This document shows, in pieces, positions 24,174-32,309 of a stretch of DNA of 64,000 nt. Under the pieces are notes generated by a model, which saw only the letters and a list, made by a program, of their open reading frames with translations, was not told the DNA's origin and ran no database searches. A program made the translations under genes and the position numbers. Origin of the DNA: JACVRW01 sp963813495. Lineage in GTDB: Bacteria > Actinomycetota > Thermoleophilia > Solirubrobacterales > Thermoleophilaceae. The stretch is from positions 62,001 through 126,000 of the forward strand of contig CAWEZC010000006.1 in assembly GCA_963813495.1 (NCBI GenBank), read 5' to 3'. The number at the start of each line of letters is the position of its first letter. The stretch's first letter is position 1.

Positions 24174-24545
24174 CTAGCTGCCGGAGAGATCCGGCAACTT
24201 GGCGCGAAGATGCTCCTCGAGCGTCTCGCGCACCCAGCGCCTCTCCTCCGAGCCGGCCATGCGGTAGCGGCCGAGCAGCTCCTTCTGCCCCTCGAGCGGC
24301 AGGCCGGAGAGCTCCCAGCGCACGGCGAGGCGCTCGAAGAGGAACTCGACGCGGCGCTGCCAGCGGTCCTCGGCCGAGGCCGCCGGCCTGCTCTCCAGCG
24401 CATCGAGCTGCTGCCGTGTGCCGGCGCTCAGCTCGTCGCGCAGGCTGAGCACGTTGCCCTCGGAGTCGGTGTAGTCGGTGAAGGCGGCGGGAGCGGCCGG
24501 CTCTGCGCCGCCCTGCTTTGCCCGTCGCCGGCTGCGGCGGCCCAT
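24174..24545 (-). CDS. Conserved-looking small protein of unknown function
   Basis: 123 residues. A very basic N-terminus (RRSRRRAKQGG), then an FTDYTDSEGNVLSLRDELS segment and two amphipathic helices rich in Arg, Glu and Leu (RWQRRVEFLFERLAVRWE; SEERRWVRETLEEHLRAKLPDL). Codon composition and the compact fit between neighbours support it as real. I cannot name a domain. Confidence 0.55.
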   Translation of the reverse strand: MGRRSRRRAKQGGAEPAAPAAFTDYTDSEGNVLSLRDELSAGTRQQLDALESRPAASAEDRWQRRVEFLFERLAVRWELSGLPLEGQKELLGRYRMAGSEERRWVRETLEEHLRAKLPDLSGS

Positions 24546-24574
24546 GGCTCACATGGTGGCAGTGCGCCGGCGGG

Positions 24575-24985
24575 TCAGCCGGACTCTGGACCGACCAGCG
24601 CGCGGTAGCGTTCGTCCACTGCCGCGCGAATGCGCTCGCCCACGTCGGGCAGCGACGCCGCAGTGCTGCGGAAGTCCTGCTCGCTCATGACGAGTGCGCA
24701 GAGGGGCGAGGTGGCGGTCACCGACGCGTTGCGCGCGGCGCCCTCGACGATGCCCATCTCGCCCAGGAAGTCCCCGGGTCCCAGGGCGGCGACGTGCTCG
24801 CCGTCGCGTACGACCTCGGCCGTGCCCTCCAAGATCACGAAGAACTCATAGGCGAACTCACCCTGCCGCACGAGCTCGGCGCCCTCCGCGAGATCGATCT
24901 CATCGGCGCGCTGCGCCACCTGGCGCAGCTGCTTCGACGACAGGGACTCGAACAGCGGGATCCCCTTCAGACGAGCCAGGTCCAT
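24575..24985 (-). CDS. Stand-alone cyclic-nucleotide-binding domain protein
   Basis: 136 residues containing only a CRP/FNR-type cNMP-binding barrel: PLFESLSSKQLRQVAQ, GAELVRQGEFAYEFFVILEGTAEV (read in parts), LGPGDFLGEMGIVEGAARNASVTA with the phosphate-binding cassette (GEMGIVEGAARNA; Glu and Arg present). No helix-turn-helix follows, so it is not a DNA-binding regulator by itself. It may be a cAMP-responsive adaptor. GGAGGAGAAAC precedes the ATG, and TAGGAT at 25024-25019 (minus) may be its -10. Confidence 0.82.
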   Translation of the reverse strand: MDLARLKGIPLFESLSSKQLRQVAQRADEIDLAEGAELVRQGEFAYEFFVILEGTAEVVRDGEHVAALGPGDFLGEMGIVEGAARNASVTATSPLCALVMSEQDFRSTAASLPDVGERIRAAVDERYRALVGPESG

Positions 24986-25108
24986 GTTTCTCCTCCACTC
25001 AGAGACGTCAGACGACGATCCTAGCCCGCAACTGCATCATCGGCTACGCGCCGGAGGAATTCGCGTACCCGCCGGTCGTAGCCTCGACAAGGCCGGCCCC
25101 TCCGACCG

Positions 25109-26596
25109 GTGGAAGTCACGAGCCTCGGCAGCACGCGCGCACACGCCTCCGAGGAGGAGATCGGCACCGTCGTGTCCTGCGTTGCCGTGGAAGAGCCCGT
25201 GATCGAGGAAGCGGCCGACCTCGCCCGTAGGCTTGCCGCCGGCATGGGTTCCGCAGCCGAGCCTTCGCCACCCGGCGTCATCGTCAGGCGGCTGTCCACC
25301 AGTGAGCGCTCGCCGCGCTGGCGCCAGCGGCTGCGGCTGCGCGAGGGCATGGCGCGCAGTCTTGTGCTCGTGCCCGGCTGCTACCTGCTGGCTGCGGCGG
25401 TGCTGGGGATCCTGGTGCCGGAGATCGACCGCCGGCGCGGCCGCGATGCCTGGCTTGACCTCGACCCAGACTCCGCCCGCTCGATTCTCGAGGCGGTGGC
25501 CACGGGCATGATCACCTTCTCCGGCCTGGTCGTCTCGATCGCCGTGCTCGTGATCCAGTTCGGCGCCGGGCAGTACTCGCCCCGGCTGGTGCTGGTGTTC
25601 CGGCGCGACCCGTTGGTCAAGCACGCCCTCGGCCTGTTCGTGGTGCCCGGCCTCTACTCGCTGGTGGCCGTGAGTGCGATCGGCGGGAGCGACTCGTCGG
25701 TGCGCCCTGACCTCACGGTGATCGTCGCCCTGATCCTGATGGTGGCGGCACTGATCGCCCTCTTTCGCTTCATCGCGCGGCTGCTCGACCTGCTGCGCCC
25801 GCGGCGGATCTACGCCCACCTGGCCGGGCAGGCGCTCGTGGCCATCGACGACGTCTACCCGGTTGGGTTGGGCGAGGAGGCCCAGCGCTTCCAGCTCGTG
25901 CGCACGCCCGTGACCTCGGTGATCGCCAACGCTCAGCCCGGAGCCGTGCTCGCGGCGATCGACCGCGCCGGTGCCGTGCGGGTGGCCGCTGACGCGGGAG
26001 TGGTGGTCGAGGTGGCGCTGCCCGTGGGCGGCCACCTGCCACGGGGCGCGCCGCTGTTTCGCGTCCACGGAGAGGGCCGCGTCGACGAGGCGGAGCTTCG
26101 TGATTGCGCCCTGTTCTCCGACGGGCGCACGATCACCCAGGACCCGGCCTTCGCCATACGCGCGATGGTCGACGTGGCCTGCCGGGCCCTGTCGCCGGCG
26201 GTGAACGATCCCACGACGGCGGTCGAGTGTCTCGATGGCCTCGAGGGCGTGCTGCTGGCGCTCGCGGGCCGGCGTCTCGAGGGGTCGGCGATCGTGGACG
26301 GCGACGGCACGGTGCGCGTCCTGCTGCCCACACCCGGCTGGGAGGAACTGCTGACCCTCGCCCTCACCGAGATCCGCCACTACGGGGCCGAGGCCCCGCA
26401 GGTCATGCGCCGCTTTCGCGCCCTGCTCCAGGAGCTCGAGCGGGCGGCCCCGGAGGCGCGGGGGCCGGAGCTCGCCCGGCAGATGGTGCTGCTCGAGGCG
26501 GCCGTGGAGCGCGGCTTCCCCGATCCGGCAGAGCGCGCGATCGCACGCGTGCCGGATCGCGTAGGACTGGGCTCCGGTGTGCAGGACTGGGTCTAG
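25109..26596 (+). CDS. DUF2254 integral membrane protein
   Basis: 495 residues from GTG at 25109, or 450 from ATG at 25244. The extra 45 codons show a coding-type GC gradient over the three positions, so the longer form is kept. Four hydrophobic segments lie between about residues 85 and 230 (LVLVPGCYLLAAAVLGILV, ATGMITFSGLVVSIAVLVIQF, LGLFVVPGLYSLVAV, LTVIVALILMVAALIALF). They are followed by a large soluble domain with AFAIRAMVDVACRALSPAVNDPTTAVECLD, the hallmark of DUF2254. Function of the family is unknown. Confidence 0.85.
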   Translation: MEVTSLGSTRAHASEEEIGTVVSCVAVEEPVIEEAADLARRLAAGMGSAAEPSPPGVIVRRLSTSERSPRWRQRLRLREGMARSLVLVPGCYLLAAAVLGILVPEIDRRRGRDAWLDLDPDSARSILEAVATGMITFSGLVVSIAVLVIQFGAGQYSPRLVLVFRRDPLVKHALGLFVVPGLYSLVAVSAIGGSDSSVRPDLTVIVALILMVAALIALFRFIARLLDLLRPRRIYAHLAGQALVAIDDVYPVGLGEEAQRFQLVRTPVTSVIANAQPGAVLAAIDRAGAVRVAADAGVVVEVALPVGGHLPRGAPLFRVHGEGRVDEAELRDCALFSDGRTITQDPAFAIRAMVDVACRALSPAVNDPTTAVECLDGLEGVLLALAGRRLEGSAIVDGDGTVRVLLPTPGWEELLTLALTEIRHYGAEAPQVMRRFRALLQELERAAPEARGPELARQMVLLEAAVERGFPDPAERAIARVPDRVGLGSGVQDWV

Positions 26597-27723
26597 CGGG
26601 CGGCGCGCCTCTCACGTTTCAGGTAAGCGCGGGCCTGGCGGGCGACCATCCTCGTGAGCGTGCCGAGCGCGATGTTTCCGTCCAGCAGGTGAAGGCCCCA
26701 GCCGGCGTCGGGAACCGGGTTGAAGCTGCGCCCCCCTGGGTTCGAGGTGACCTGCAGGACGCGGGCGCCGCCGGCCGAAGAGCAGCGGCCACGTGTGGCC
26801 CCGGGCACCGCGACCCAGGGAGTGGACACCACCGGCAACGGCCCGTTGGTCACGGCCATGGTGCCCACGGCGATGGCGCCGGGAGCGAAGGGCTCGCTCG
26901 GGAACACCAGCTCGAGCGGACCGGACCCACCGGCCAGCGCCGCCGGGTTGGTGCACAGCACCTCGAGACGGGGGTCCGAGCTGCGGCCGAACAGGGCGTT
27001 GCCGGGCACCGGGCTGTTGAAGGTCGAGAAGGCGATCACGCAGCTCAGCTGGCCCGCGCTGCGGCAGGCCCTGACGTTGCGGAAGTCGCCGCCGGCGTCG
27101 CGGTCCTTCCTGACGGTCACGCCCCCGCCCAGTAGCACGGCCGAGATCAGGCGCCGGCGCGCTCGCGGAGCCGGATCGATCTCCCGAGCGACGAGCTCGC
27201 GCAGCATGAAGGTGCCCTGCGAGTGGCTCAGCAGGACCACGCCGCGGCCGTTGTTGTGCTTTCTCAGGTAGGTGCGCCAGGCCTCGCGCACGTCGGAGTA
27301 CGCGCGCTCGCGGTTCGCCTCCGTGACCGCCGGACTGCGCAGCCCGGCGATCGTGATCTGCCGGTAGACGGGGGCGTAGACCCGGCACTGGCTCGAGTAG
27401 CGGGCTGCTTGATAGAGGGCGATCGAGCGCAGCTCCGGATCGATGCTTTTGGTGGCCTGCAGGGCGGTCTGGTTGCTGACCGTCGGGTAGACGTAGAAGC
27501 AGTCGAACTTCGGCCGGCGGGCGCGCCTGACGTTCACCGTCGCCAGCTGCCTCTCCGTGGGCGAGAGCACCGTCGTTCGCAGACTCGGCGTGCACGGATT
27601 GTCGCTCAGTCCCGGCTTGCAGAGCCAGACGGTCTCGGCGGCGGCGGGTGCGGCCAGGGCCAGCGTGGCCAGGCAGGCGGTGGTCAGGGCGAGGAGCGCG
27701 AGGGGCCCCGGCGGCGTCGGCAT
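26593..27723 (-). CDS. Secreted DUF3089 alpha/beta-hydrolase-like protein
   Basis: 376 residues with a signal peptide (LALLALTTACLATLALAAPAAA). The body follows DUF3089: FDCFYVYPTVSNQ, CRVYAPVYRQITIAGL, and the nucleophile elbow LLSHSQGTFMLREL (Ser in S-H-S-Q-G). The C-terminal DAGWGLHLLDGNIALGTL probably supplies the His. Members are considered lipases or esterases by fold, and the substrate is unknown. TAGGAT lies 6 nt before the ATG with no ribosome-binding site, consistent with a leaderless mRNA. Confidence 0.83.
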   Translation of the reverse strand: MPTPPGPLALLALTTACLATLALAAPAAAETVWLCKPGLSDNPCTPSLRTTVLSPTERQLATVNVRRARRPKFDCFYVYPTVSNQTALQATKSIDPELRSIALYQAARYSSQCRVYAPVYRQITIAGLRSPAVTEANRERAYSDVREAWRTYLRKHNNGRGVVLLSHSQGTFMLRELVAREIDPAPRARRRLISAVLLGGGVTVRKDRDAGGDFRNVRACRSAGQLSCVIAFSTFNSPVPGNALFGRSSDPRLEVLCTNPAALAGGSGPLELVFPSEPFAPGAIAVGTMAVTNGPLPVVSTPWVAVPGATRGRCSSAGGARVLQVTSNPGGRSFNPVPDAGWGLHLLDGNIALGTLTRMVARQARAYLKRERRAAR

Positions 27724-27758
27724 CGGCGCATCCTAGGCGGTTAGTCTTGCCGGCCTCG

Positions 27759-28541
27759 ATGGGCGACTTCGAGGCCGACACCGCCGTTCGCGCCACTGGC
27801 GCGGGCCGCTTCAGCTGCGACATACGGCGCGACTGGTGGGTCGTCGCCGGGCCCAACGGGGGCTACCTGGCGGCGATCATCGTGCGGGCGCTGAGCCAGA
27901 GCCCGGCGGCTGCGGAACGCCCACTTCGCTCGCTCACCGTGCATTACCTGCGTGCGCCGGAAGCGGGCGCTGCCGACGTCGAGGTGAGCGTGGATCGCCA
28001 GGGCCGCTCGGTCAGCTTCATGCGCGCCGCCCTCGTGCAGAACAACCGGATGTGCGCCACGGCGCTGGCGGTCTTCGCTCGCGATCGCAGCGGGCTCGAG
28101 CTCGATCGGGCGCCGGCGCCCCACGTGCCCGCGCCCGAGGAGATCGAGCAGCCGCCCGACCGCCCGGAGGCCCCGCCCTTCGGACGTGAATTCGACTTCC
28201 GCCCGGCGATCGGGAACGGCGTCTTCGGGCAGGCCGAAGCGCCGCTCACCGGAGGCTGGCTGCGCTTCCGCGACGAGCGCCCGCTGGACGCGCCGGCGCT
28301 GGTGGCGCTCTGCGACTCGTGGTTTCCCGCGGTCTTCGCCGTGTCGGACGGGCCGCTGGCCGTGCCCACGCTCGAGCTGACTGTCCACCTACGCGCTCCG
28401 CTGCCGCGCCCGCACGACTGGCTGCTGGGCCGCTACGCCACCCGGGTGGCTCGCGACGGCTTCCTGGAAGAGGATGCCGAGCTGTTCGGCCGTGACGGGC
28501 GCCTGCTCGCCCAGTCACGGCAGCTGGCTCTGTCGGGATAG
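27759..28541 (+). CDS. TesB-like acyl-CoA thioesterase (double hotdog)
   Basis: 260 residues. GPNGGYLAAIIVRAL and LRSLTVHYLRAP match the N-terminal hotdog; FMRAALVQNNRMCATALAVFAR ends that half. The second half has GGWLRFRDERPLDAPALVALCDSWFPAVF and VPTLELTVHLRAPLP, as in acyl-CoA thioesterase II-like proteins. It would hydrolyse acyl-CoA. The start is ATG at 27759; TAGTCT lies 11 nt upstream. It is divergent from the DUF3089 gene (35 bp). Confidence 0.83.
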   Translation: MGDFEADTAVRATGAGRFSCDIRRDWWVVAGPNGGYLAAIIVRALSQSPAAAERPLRSLTVHYLRAPEAGAADVEVSVDRQGRSVSFMRAALVQNNRMCATALAVFARDRSGLELDRAPAPHVPAPEEIEQPPDRPEAPPFGREFDFRPAIGNGVFGQAEAPLTGGWLRFRDERPLDAPALVALCDSWFPAVFAVSDGPLAVPTLELTVHLRAPLPRPHDWLLGRYATRVARDGFLEEDAELFGRDGRLLAQSRQLALSG

Positions 28542-28553
28542 GATCACCGGCCA

Positions 28554-29666
28554 GTGCGGGTGCTCTACGGGGTCAACGGAGAAGGCATGGGGCACGCGAC
28601 CCGCTCGCACGTGGTCATCGAGTCCCTGCTGACCGCCGAGCACGACGTGCGCGTGGTCGCCTCGCAGGCCGCGTTCCGCTACCTGAAGGACCGGCTGCCG
28701 TTCGTGGACGAGATCTTCGGGCCCAGCTTCGCCATGGAGGAGGGCGAGATCCGGCGCTGGGCGACGGTGCGCCAGAACTTCAAGCTCGCGCCGCGCCAGC
28801 TGCCCGACACCCTCAAGGACTGGCTCGCGGTCGTGGACGAGTGGCAGCCCGACGTGGTGATCACGGACTTCGAGCCGCTAGCCGGTATGTACGCGCGCCT
28901 CAGCCGCACCCCGCTCGTCTGCGTCGACAACATCAACATGATCGATCGCTGCAAGCACGACGCGGAGATCATCGGCGACCAGCACAGCGACTTCCTCGTG
29001 GCGCGTGCGGTGACCCGTGCGATGGTCCCGACCGCGGGCGACTACCTCGTCATCACCTTCTTTCGCCCGCCCATCCTGCGCGGCCGCACCAGCTTCGTTC
29101 CCCCGATCCTGCGCCCCGAGATCATCGCCGCCGAGGCCGAGCGCGGCGATCACCTGGTCGTCTACTCGAGCGGCGACCCGCGGCTGCTCGAGGCGCTGCA
29201 ATCGAGCGGGATGCGCTGTCTGGTCTACGGGATGCGGGGCGGGCCCGAGGAGGGCACGGTCGACGGCAATCTCGAGTTTCGCCCGCGTTCCAACGAGGGC
29301 TTCGTGGCTGACCTGTGCAGCGCCCGCGCGGTGGTGGCCGGCGGTGGCTTCTCGCTGATGAGCGAAGCGGTGTACCTCGGCAAGCCGACGCTGGCGGTGC
29401 CGCTGCATGGCCAGTTCGAGCAGGTGATGAACGCTCGCTATCTGGAGCGCGAGCGCTTCGGCATGTGCGCGACAGAGGTCACACCCGAGGTCCTGTCCAG
29501 CTTCCTGGGCAGCCTCGACGAGTTTGATGAGGCCTTGTCGCACTACGATCAGGAGGGCAATACGGTGGCTCTGCAGACGATCGAGGAACGCGCGCTGACG
29601 GCCGCGAGCCAGGACCGCCGCACGCGCAGGCGGCTGAGGCGGACGGCGCGCCGGGTGGTCAAGTGA
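28554..29666 (+). CDS. GT-B-fold glycosyltransferase of the MJ1255/teichoic-acid-protein type
   Basis: 370 residues. The N-terminus VLYGVNGEGMGHATRSHVVIESLL is the glycine-rich start seen in MurG-like and MJ1255-like transferases. ITDFEPLAGMYARL closes the first domain. The second domain has LVVYSSGD, FVADLCSARAVVAGGGFSLMSEAVYLGKPTLAVPL, the donor-binding signature with its Gly-rich turn and Glu. It would transfer a sugar from a nucleotide or lipid donor. It is coupled (GTGA overlap) to a NodB-type deacetylase, so the product is probably an N-acetylated glycan that is then deacetylated. TAGGAT lies 9 nt before the GTG. Confidence 0.78.
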   Translation: MRVLYGVNGEGMGHATRSHVVIESLLTAEHDVRVVASQAAFRYLKDRLPFVDEIFGPSFAMEEGEIRRWATVRQNFKLAPRQLPDTLKDWLAVVDEWQPDVVITDFEPLAGMYARLSRTPLVCVDNINMIDRCKHDAEIIGDQHSDFLVARAVTRAMVPTAGDYLVITFFRPPILRGRTSFVPPILRPEIIAAEAERGDHLVVYSSGDPRLLEALQSSGMRCLVYGMRGGPEEGTVDGNLEFRPRSNEGFVADLCSARAVVAGGGFSLMSEAVYLGKPTLAVPLHGQFEQVMNARYLERERFGMCATEVTPEVLSSFLGSLDEFDEALSHYDQEGNTVALQTIEERALTAASQDRRTRRRLRRTARRVVK

Positions 29667-30397
29667 AGCCGGCGGCCCGGCTGGGAGCGGGGCTCGGCGC
29701 GGCCGGCCTCGGCTTCGGCTACTACCACGTGCAGGTACCGACCTCGCAGCTCTACGGACCCACGATCTGCCGCGTGCCGAGCGCCGGGAAGAAGCTCGCG
29801 CTGACCTACGACGACGGCCCCAACCCCGAGCAGACTCCCCATCTCATGGCGCTGCTCGAGCGCTTCAACGCGCACGCGACCTTCTTCCTGATCGGACGCT
29901 GGGCCGAGCGCGAGCCGGGCTTGATCCGCGAGCTGCACGCCGCCGGTCACGCGATCGGCAACCACACGTTCAGCCACCCGACGATGCCGCTGCTGAGCTC
30001 CGGCGGCGTGCGCGAGGAGCTGGCTCGATGCCGGGCGGCTGTCGAGGCGTCCGGCGTGAGCTTCAGCGAGCACGACGGGCAGGCGCTGATGCGGCCCCCG
30101 TACGGGCGCCGGCGTCCGGGCACGCTGCGCACGATGCGCGCCGAGGGCTACGTCCCGGTGACCTGGTCGATCACCTGCTTCGACTGGCGCAAGCCGTCGT
30201 GGTGGAGCGAGAAGAAGATCGCCGCCAAGGCGCTCAAGGCCGGGGAGGGCGACGTGATCCTGCTCCACGACGGCTCACACCTCGACCCGGCGCACGACCG
30301 CTCGCGCTCGATCGAGGCGACGCGCGAAGCGCTCGAGCACTTCACCGCCGAAGGGTACGAGTTCGTGACCGTGCCGCAGCTCGCCGCCGCGGGCTGA
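29663..30397 (+). CDS. NodB-homology polysaccharide deacetylase
   Basis: 244 residues. A short hydrophobic N-terminus may anchor it. The NodB domain has LALTYDDGPNP (motif 1, catalytic and metal Asp), GNHTFSHP (motif 2, His-x-x-x-His metal ligands), RPPYGRRRP (motif 3), SITCFDWRK (motif 4) and ILLHDGSH (motif 5). All metal and catalytic residues are present. It overlaps the glycosyltransferase gene by 4 nt, and together they form a two-gene unit for a cell-surface glycan or glycolipid. Confidence 0.9.
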   Translation: MKPAARLGAGLGAAGLGFGYYHVQVPTSQLYGPTICRVPSAGKKLALTYDDGPNPEQTPHLMALLERFNAHATFFLIGRWAEREPGLIRELHAAGHAIGNHTFSHPTMPLLSSGGVREELARCRAAVEASGVSFSEHDGQALMRPPYGRRRPGTLRTMRAEGYVPVTWSITCFDWRKPSWWSEKKIAAKALKAGEGDVILLHDGSHLDPAHDRSRSIEATREALEHFTAEGYEFVTVPQLAAAG

Positions 30398-30498
30398 GCC
30401 CGAGCGCCTCCAGCGCCGGCCGAGAACGTGGATCGGGATGGTTGCCGACGGCTCGTACTCGCGCGAAGGCATCGGGCCCCGCCACCTAGGATGAGCAG

Positions 30499-31104
30499 AT
30501 GCCAGTCAAGACCTACGACGAATACGAGTTCGGCTTCTCCTGGGTCATGGACGAGCCGATCGAGCGCACGTCCCACGCCCTGGTGGCCGACGGCCGCGTC
30601 TGGCTGATCGACCCGGTCGACGTTCCCGAGGCGATCGACCGCGCCGCCGGAATGGGCGAGCCCGCGGCCGTGCTGCAGTTGCTCGATCGCCACAATCGCG
30701 ACTGCGCCGCGGTGGCCGAGCGTCTAGGCGTGCTGCACGTGAAGGTGCCCGACGTCGTCCCCGGCTCGCCCTTCGAGGCGATCCCTGCGGTGCGGCTGCC
30801 GCTCTGGCAGGAGACCGCCCTCTGGTGGCCCGAGGAGCGCACGCTGGTGGTGGCCGAGGTGGTGGGCTCAGCCCCGCCCTACACCGGCGGTGGCGCCCGG
30901 GTGGGCCTGCACATCTTCCTGCGCCCGCTGCCGCCGGAGCGCATCCGCGGCCACCTGCCCGCGCACCTGCTGATGGGACACGGCGGCGGACTGCACGGTG
31001 AGACCGCCGCCACGGCGCTCGAAGAGGCCTTCGAGCATGCCCGCAGCGACCTGCCCCAGGTGCTCAAGGGTCTCGCCGGTCAGTTGCGCCACCGCCCCGC
31101 CTGA
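30499..31104 (+). CDS. Metallo-beta-lactamase-like fold protein lacking the usual metal motif
   Basis: 201 residues. HALVADGRVWLIDPVDVPEAIDRA and AAVLQLLDRHNRDCAAVAERLGVLHVKV have the layout of an MBL-fold protein, but HxHxDH is replaced by DRHNRDC. ALWWPEERTLVVAEVVGSAPPY and HLLMGHGGGLHG keep later strands. It may be an inactive or differently ligated member. TAGGAT ends 6 nt before the ATG (leaderless-like). Function unknown. Confidence 0.65.
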   Translation: MPVKTYDEYEFGFSWVMDEPIERTSHALVADGRVWLIDPVDVPEAIDRAAGMGEPAAVLQLLDRHNRDCAAVAERLGVLHVKVPDVVPGSPFEAIPAVRLPLWQETALWWPEERTLVVAEVVGSAPPYTGGGARVGLHIFLRPLPPERIRGHLPAHLLMGHGGGLHGETAATALEEAFEHARSDLPQVLKGLAGQLRHRPA

Positions 31105-31112
31105 GCCGCAGC

Positions 31113-31508
31113 TCAGCTTGCCAGAGTGCGAAACAGCCGCTCGAGCGTGGTGGCCGGGTCGCCGGTGAGCCCGGTGTGCACCTCGGACGGCTGGATGATC
31201 GTCGACGAAGGGGAGACCAGCCACCCGAACCGCTCGGACGGCTCGAGCCGGCCCAGTGCACCCGCCTCGGGCGCGCCTTCGGCCACCCGGGCCAGCGCCT
31301 CCAGGCGCGAGCGCACCGGCTCGGGATCGAGCTCGGGCGCGAGCACGGCCAGGCGCGCCTCGTCGAGCTGGACGCGCAGCTCCAGGAAGTCGCGCTCGCG
31401 GCAGAACAGCACCACGCCCACGTTGAGGCGCTCCCCGCGCTCCACGCTGGGCACGACGCGCAGGAGCGCATAGGAGAAGGCACGGCGGTCAGGCTCAGCG
31501 ACGGGCAC
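31113..31508 (-). CDS. DUF3037 protein
   Basis: 131 residues from GTG at 31508, which has GAGGAGG ~9 nt upstream. FSYALLRVVPSVERGERLNVGVVLFC is the DUF3037 signature, and the C-terminal PSSTIIQPSEVHTGLTGDPATTLERLF fits. The gene overlaps the upstream HipA-like gene by 14 bp. These two families are commonly adjacent, so they are likely functional partners. Biochemical role unknown. Confidence 0.82.
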   Translation of the reverse strand: MPVAEPDRRAFSYALLRVVPSVERGERLNVGVVLFCRERDFLELRVQLDEARLAVLAPELDPEPVRSRLEALARVAEGAPEAGALGRLEPSERFGWLVSPSSTIIQPSEVHTGLTGDPATTLERLFRTLAS

Positions 31509-32259
31509 GCTCCACCTCCTCGACGAAAGCGCGCGGCGCGGCGAGCCGGTTGAGGAGGAAGGCGCTGAGGTCGGCGCGGCGCACGCCAGGCTCGGGGCCG
31601 AGCCAGCGGTCCGGAACCAGCTCGACCGCTCGCTCAACCGACTCGAGCGCCCGCTCGGCCAGCCGCTCGTCGGCGTCGGCCAGCGGCCCGGCCAGCGGCA
31701 GCAGCACGTGCTGGGCCAGCAGCGGCACCGGGGCGGAAGCGGTCTCGGCGAGCGTCTCGTTGCCGTGCTGGCGAAAGAACGCGGCGCCGTGGTCGATCAA
31801 CCAGGTTCGCCCGTGCCACACCAGCAGATTCGGGTTGCGAGGGGTGCGGTCGATGTTCGTCACGAGGGTGTCGAACCAGACCACGTCGGCCGCCCAGTCG
31901 GCGTCGAGCGGTGGATCCGGGGGCAGGGTGAACGGCAGCGCGCCGGGAAGGAAGTCCATGCCCAGGTTGGTGCCGGGGCTGGCCTCGATCAGCTCCTGGA
32001 TCTCGGGGTCGGGCTCTGCGTGCCCGAGCTCCTCGGAGATCTCGACGCGGCACAGCTCGGGCACCGGCAGACCGAGGCCGCGGGCCAGCTCGCCGGCGAG
32101 CACCTCGGCCACGAGCGCCTTCGCGCCCTGTCCCGCGCCGCGGAACTTGGTCACGTACAGGCCGTCATCGTCGGCCTCCACGAGACCGGGGAGGGAGCCG
32201 CCCTCACGCAACGCGGCCACGTAACGTGTCGCGACTACGCTGCGCAGCTCGGCGGGCAC
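31495..32259 (-). CDS. HipA-like kinase-fold protein (HipA_2 type)
   Basis: 254 residues. LYVTKFRGAGQGAKALVAEVLAGELARGLGLPVPEL is the HipA_2 N-lobe with the ATP-binding Lys region. DVVWFDTLVTNIDRTPRNPNLLVWHGRTWLIDHGAAF holds the catalytic Asp-Asn segment and the metal-binding Asp (IDHG). Protein is much shorter than HipA (~440 residues) and lacks the N-subdomain and a HipB partner. With DUF3037 downstream it may be a small kinase module. Target unknown. Confidence 0.82.
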   Translation of the reverse strand: MPAELRSVVATRYVAALREGGSLPGLVEADDDGLYVTKFRGAGQGAKALVAEVLAGELARGLGLPVPELCRVEISEELGHAEPDPEIQELIEASPGTNLGMDFLPGALPFTLPPDPPLDADWAADVVWFDTLVTNIDRTPRNPNLLVWHGRTWLIDHGAAFFRQHGNETLAETASAPVPLLAQHVLLPLAGPLADADERLAERALESVERAVELVPDRWLGPEPGVRRADLSAFLLNRLAAPRAFVEEVERARR

Positions 32260-32309
32260 GCGGGCAGCTTTGCAGCCGATCTACGTTGGTGCGATGCTGC
32301 GCGCCGCCG

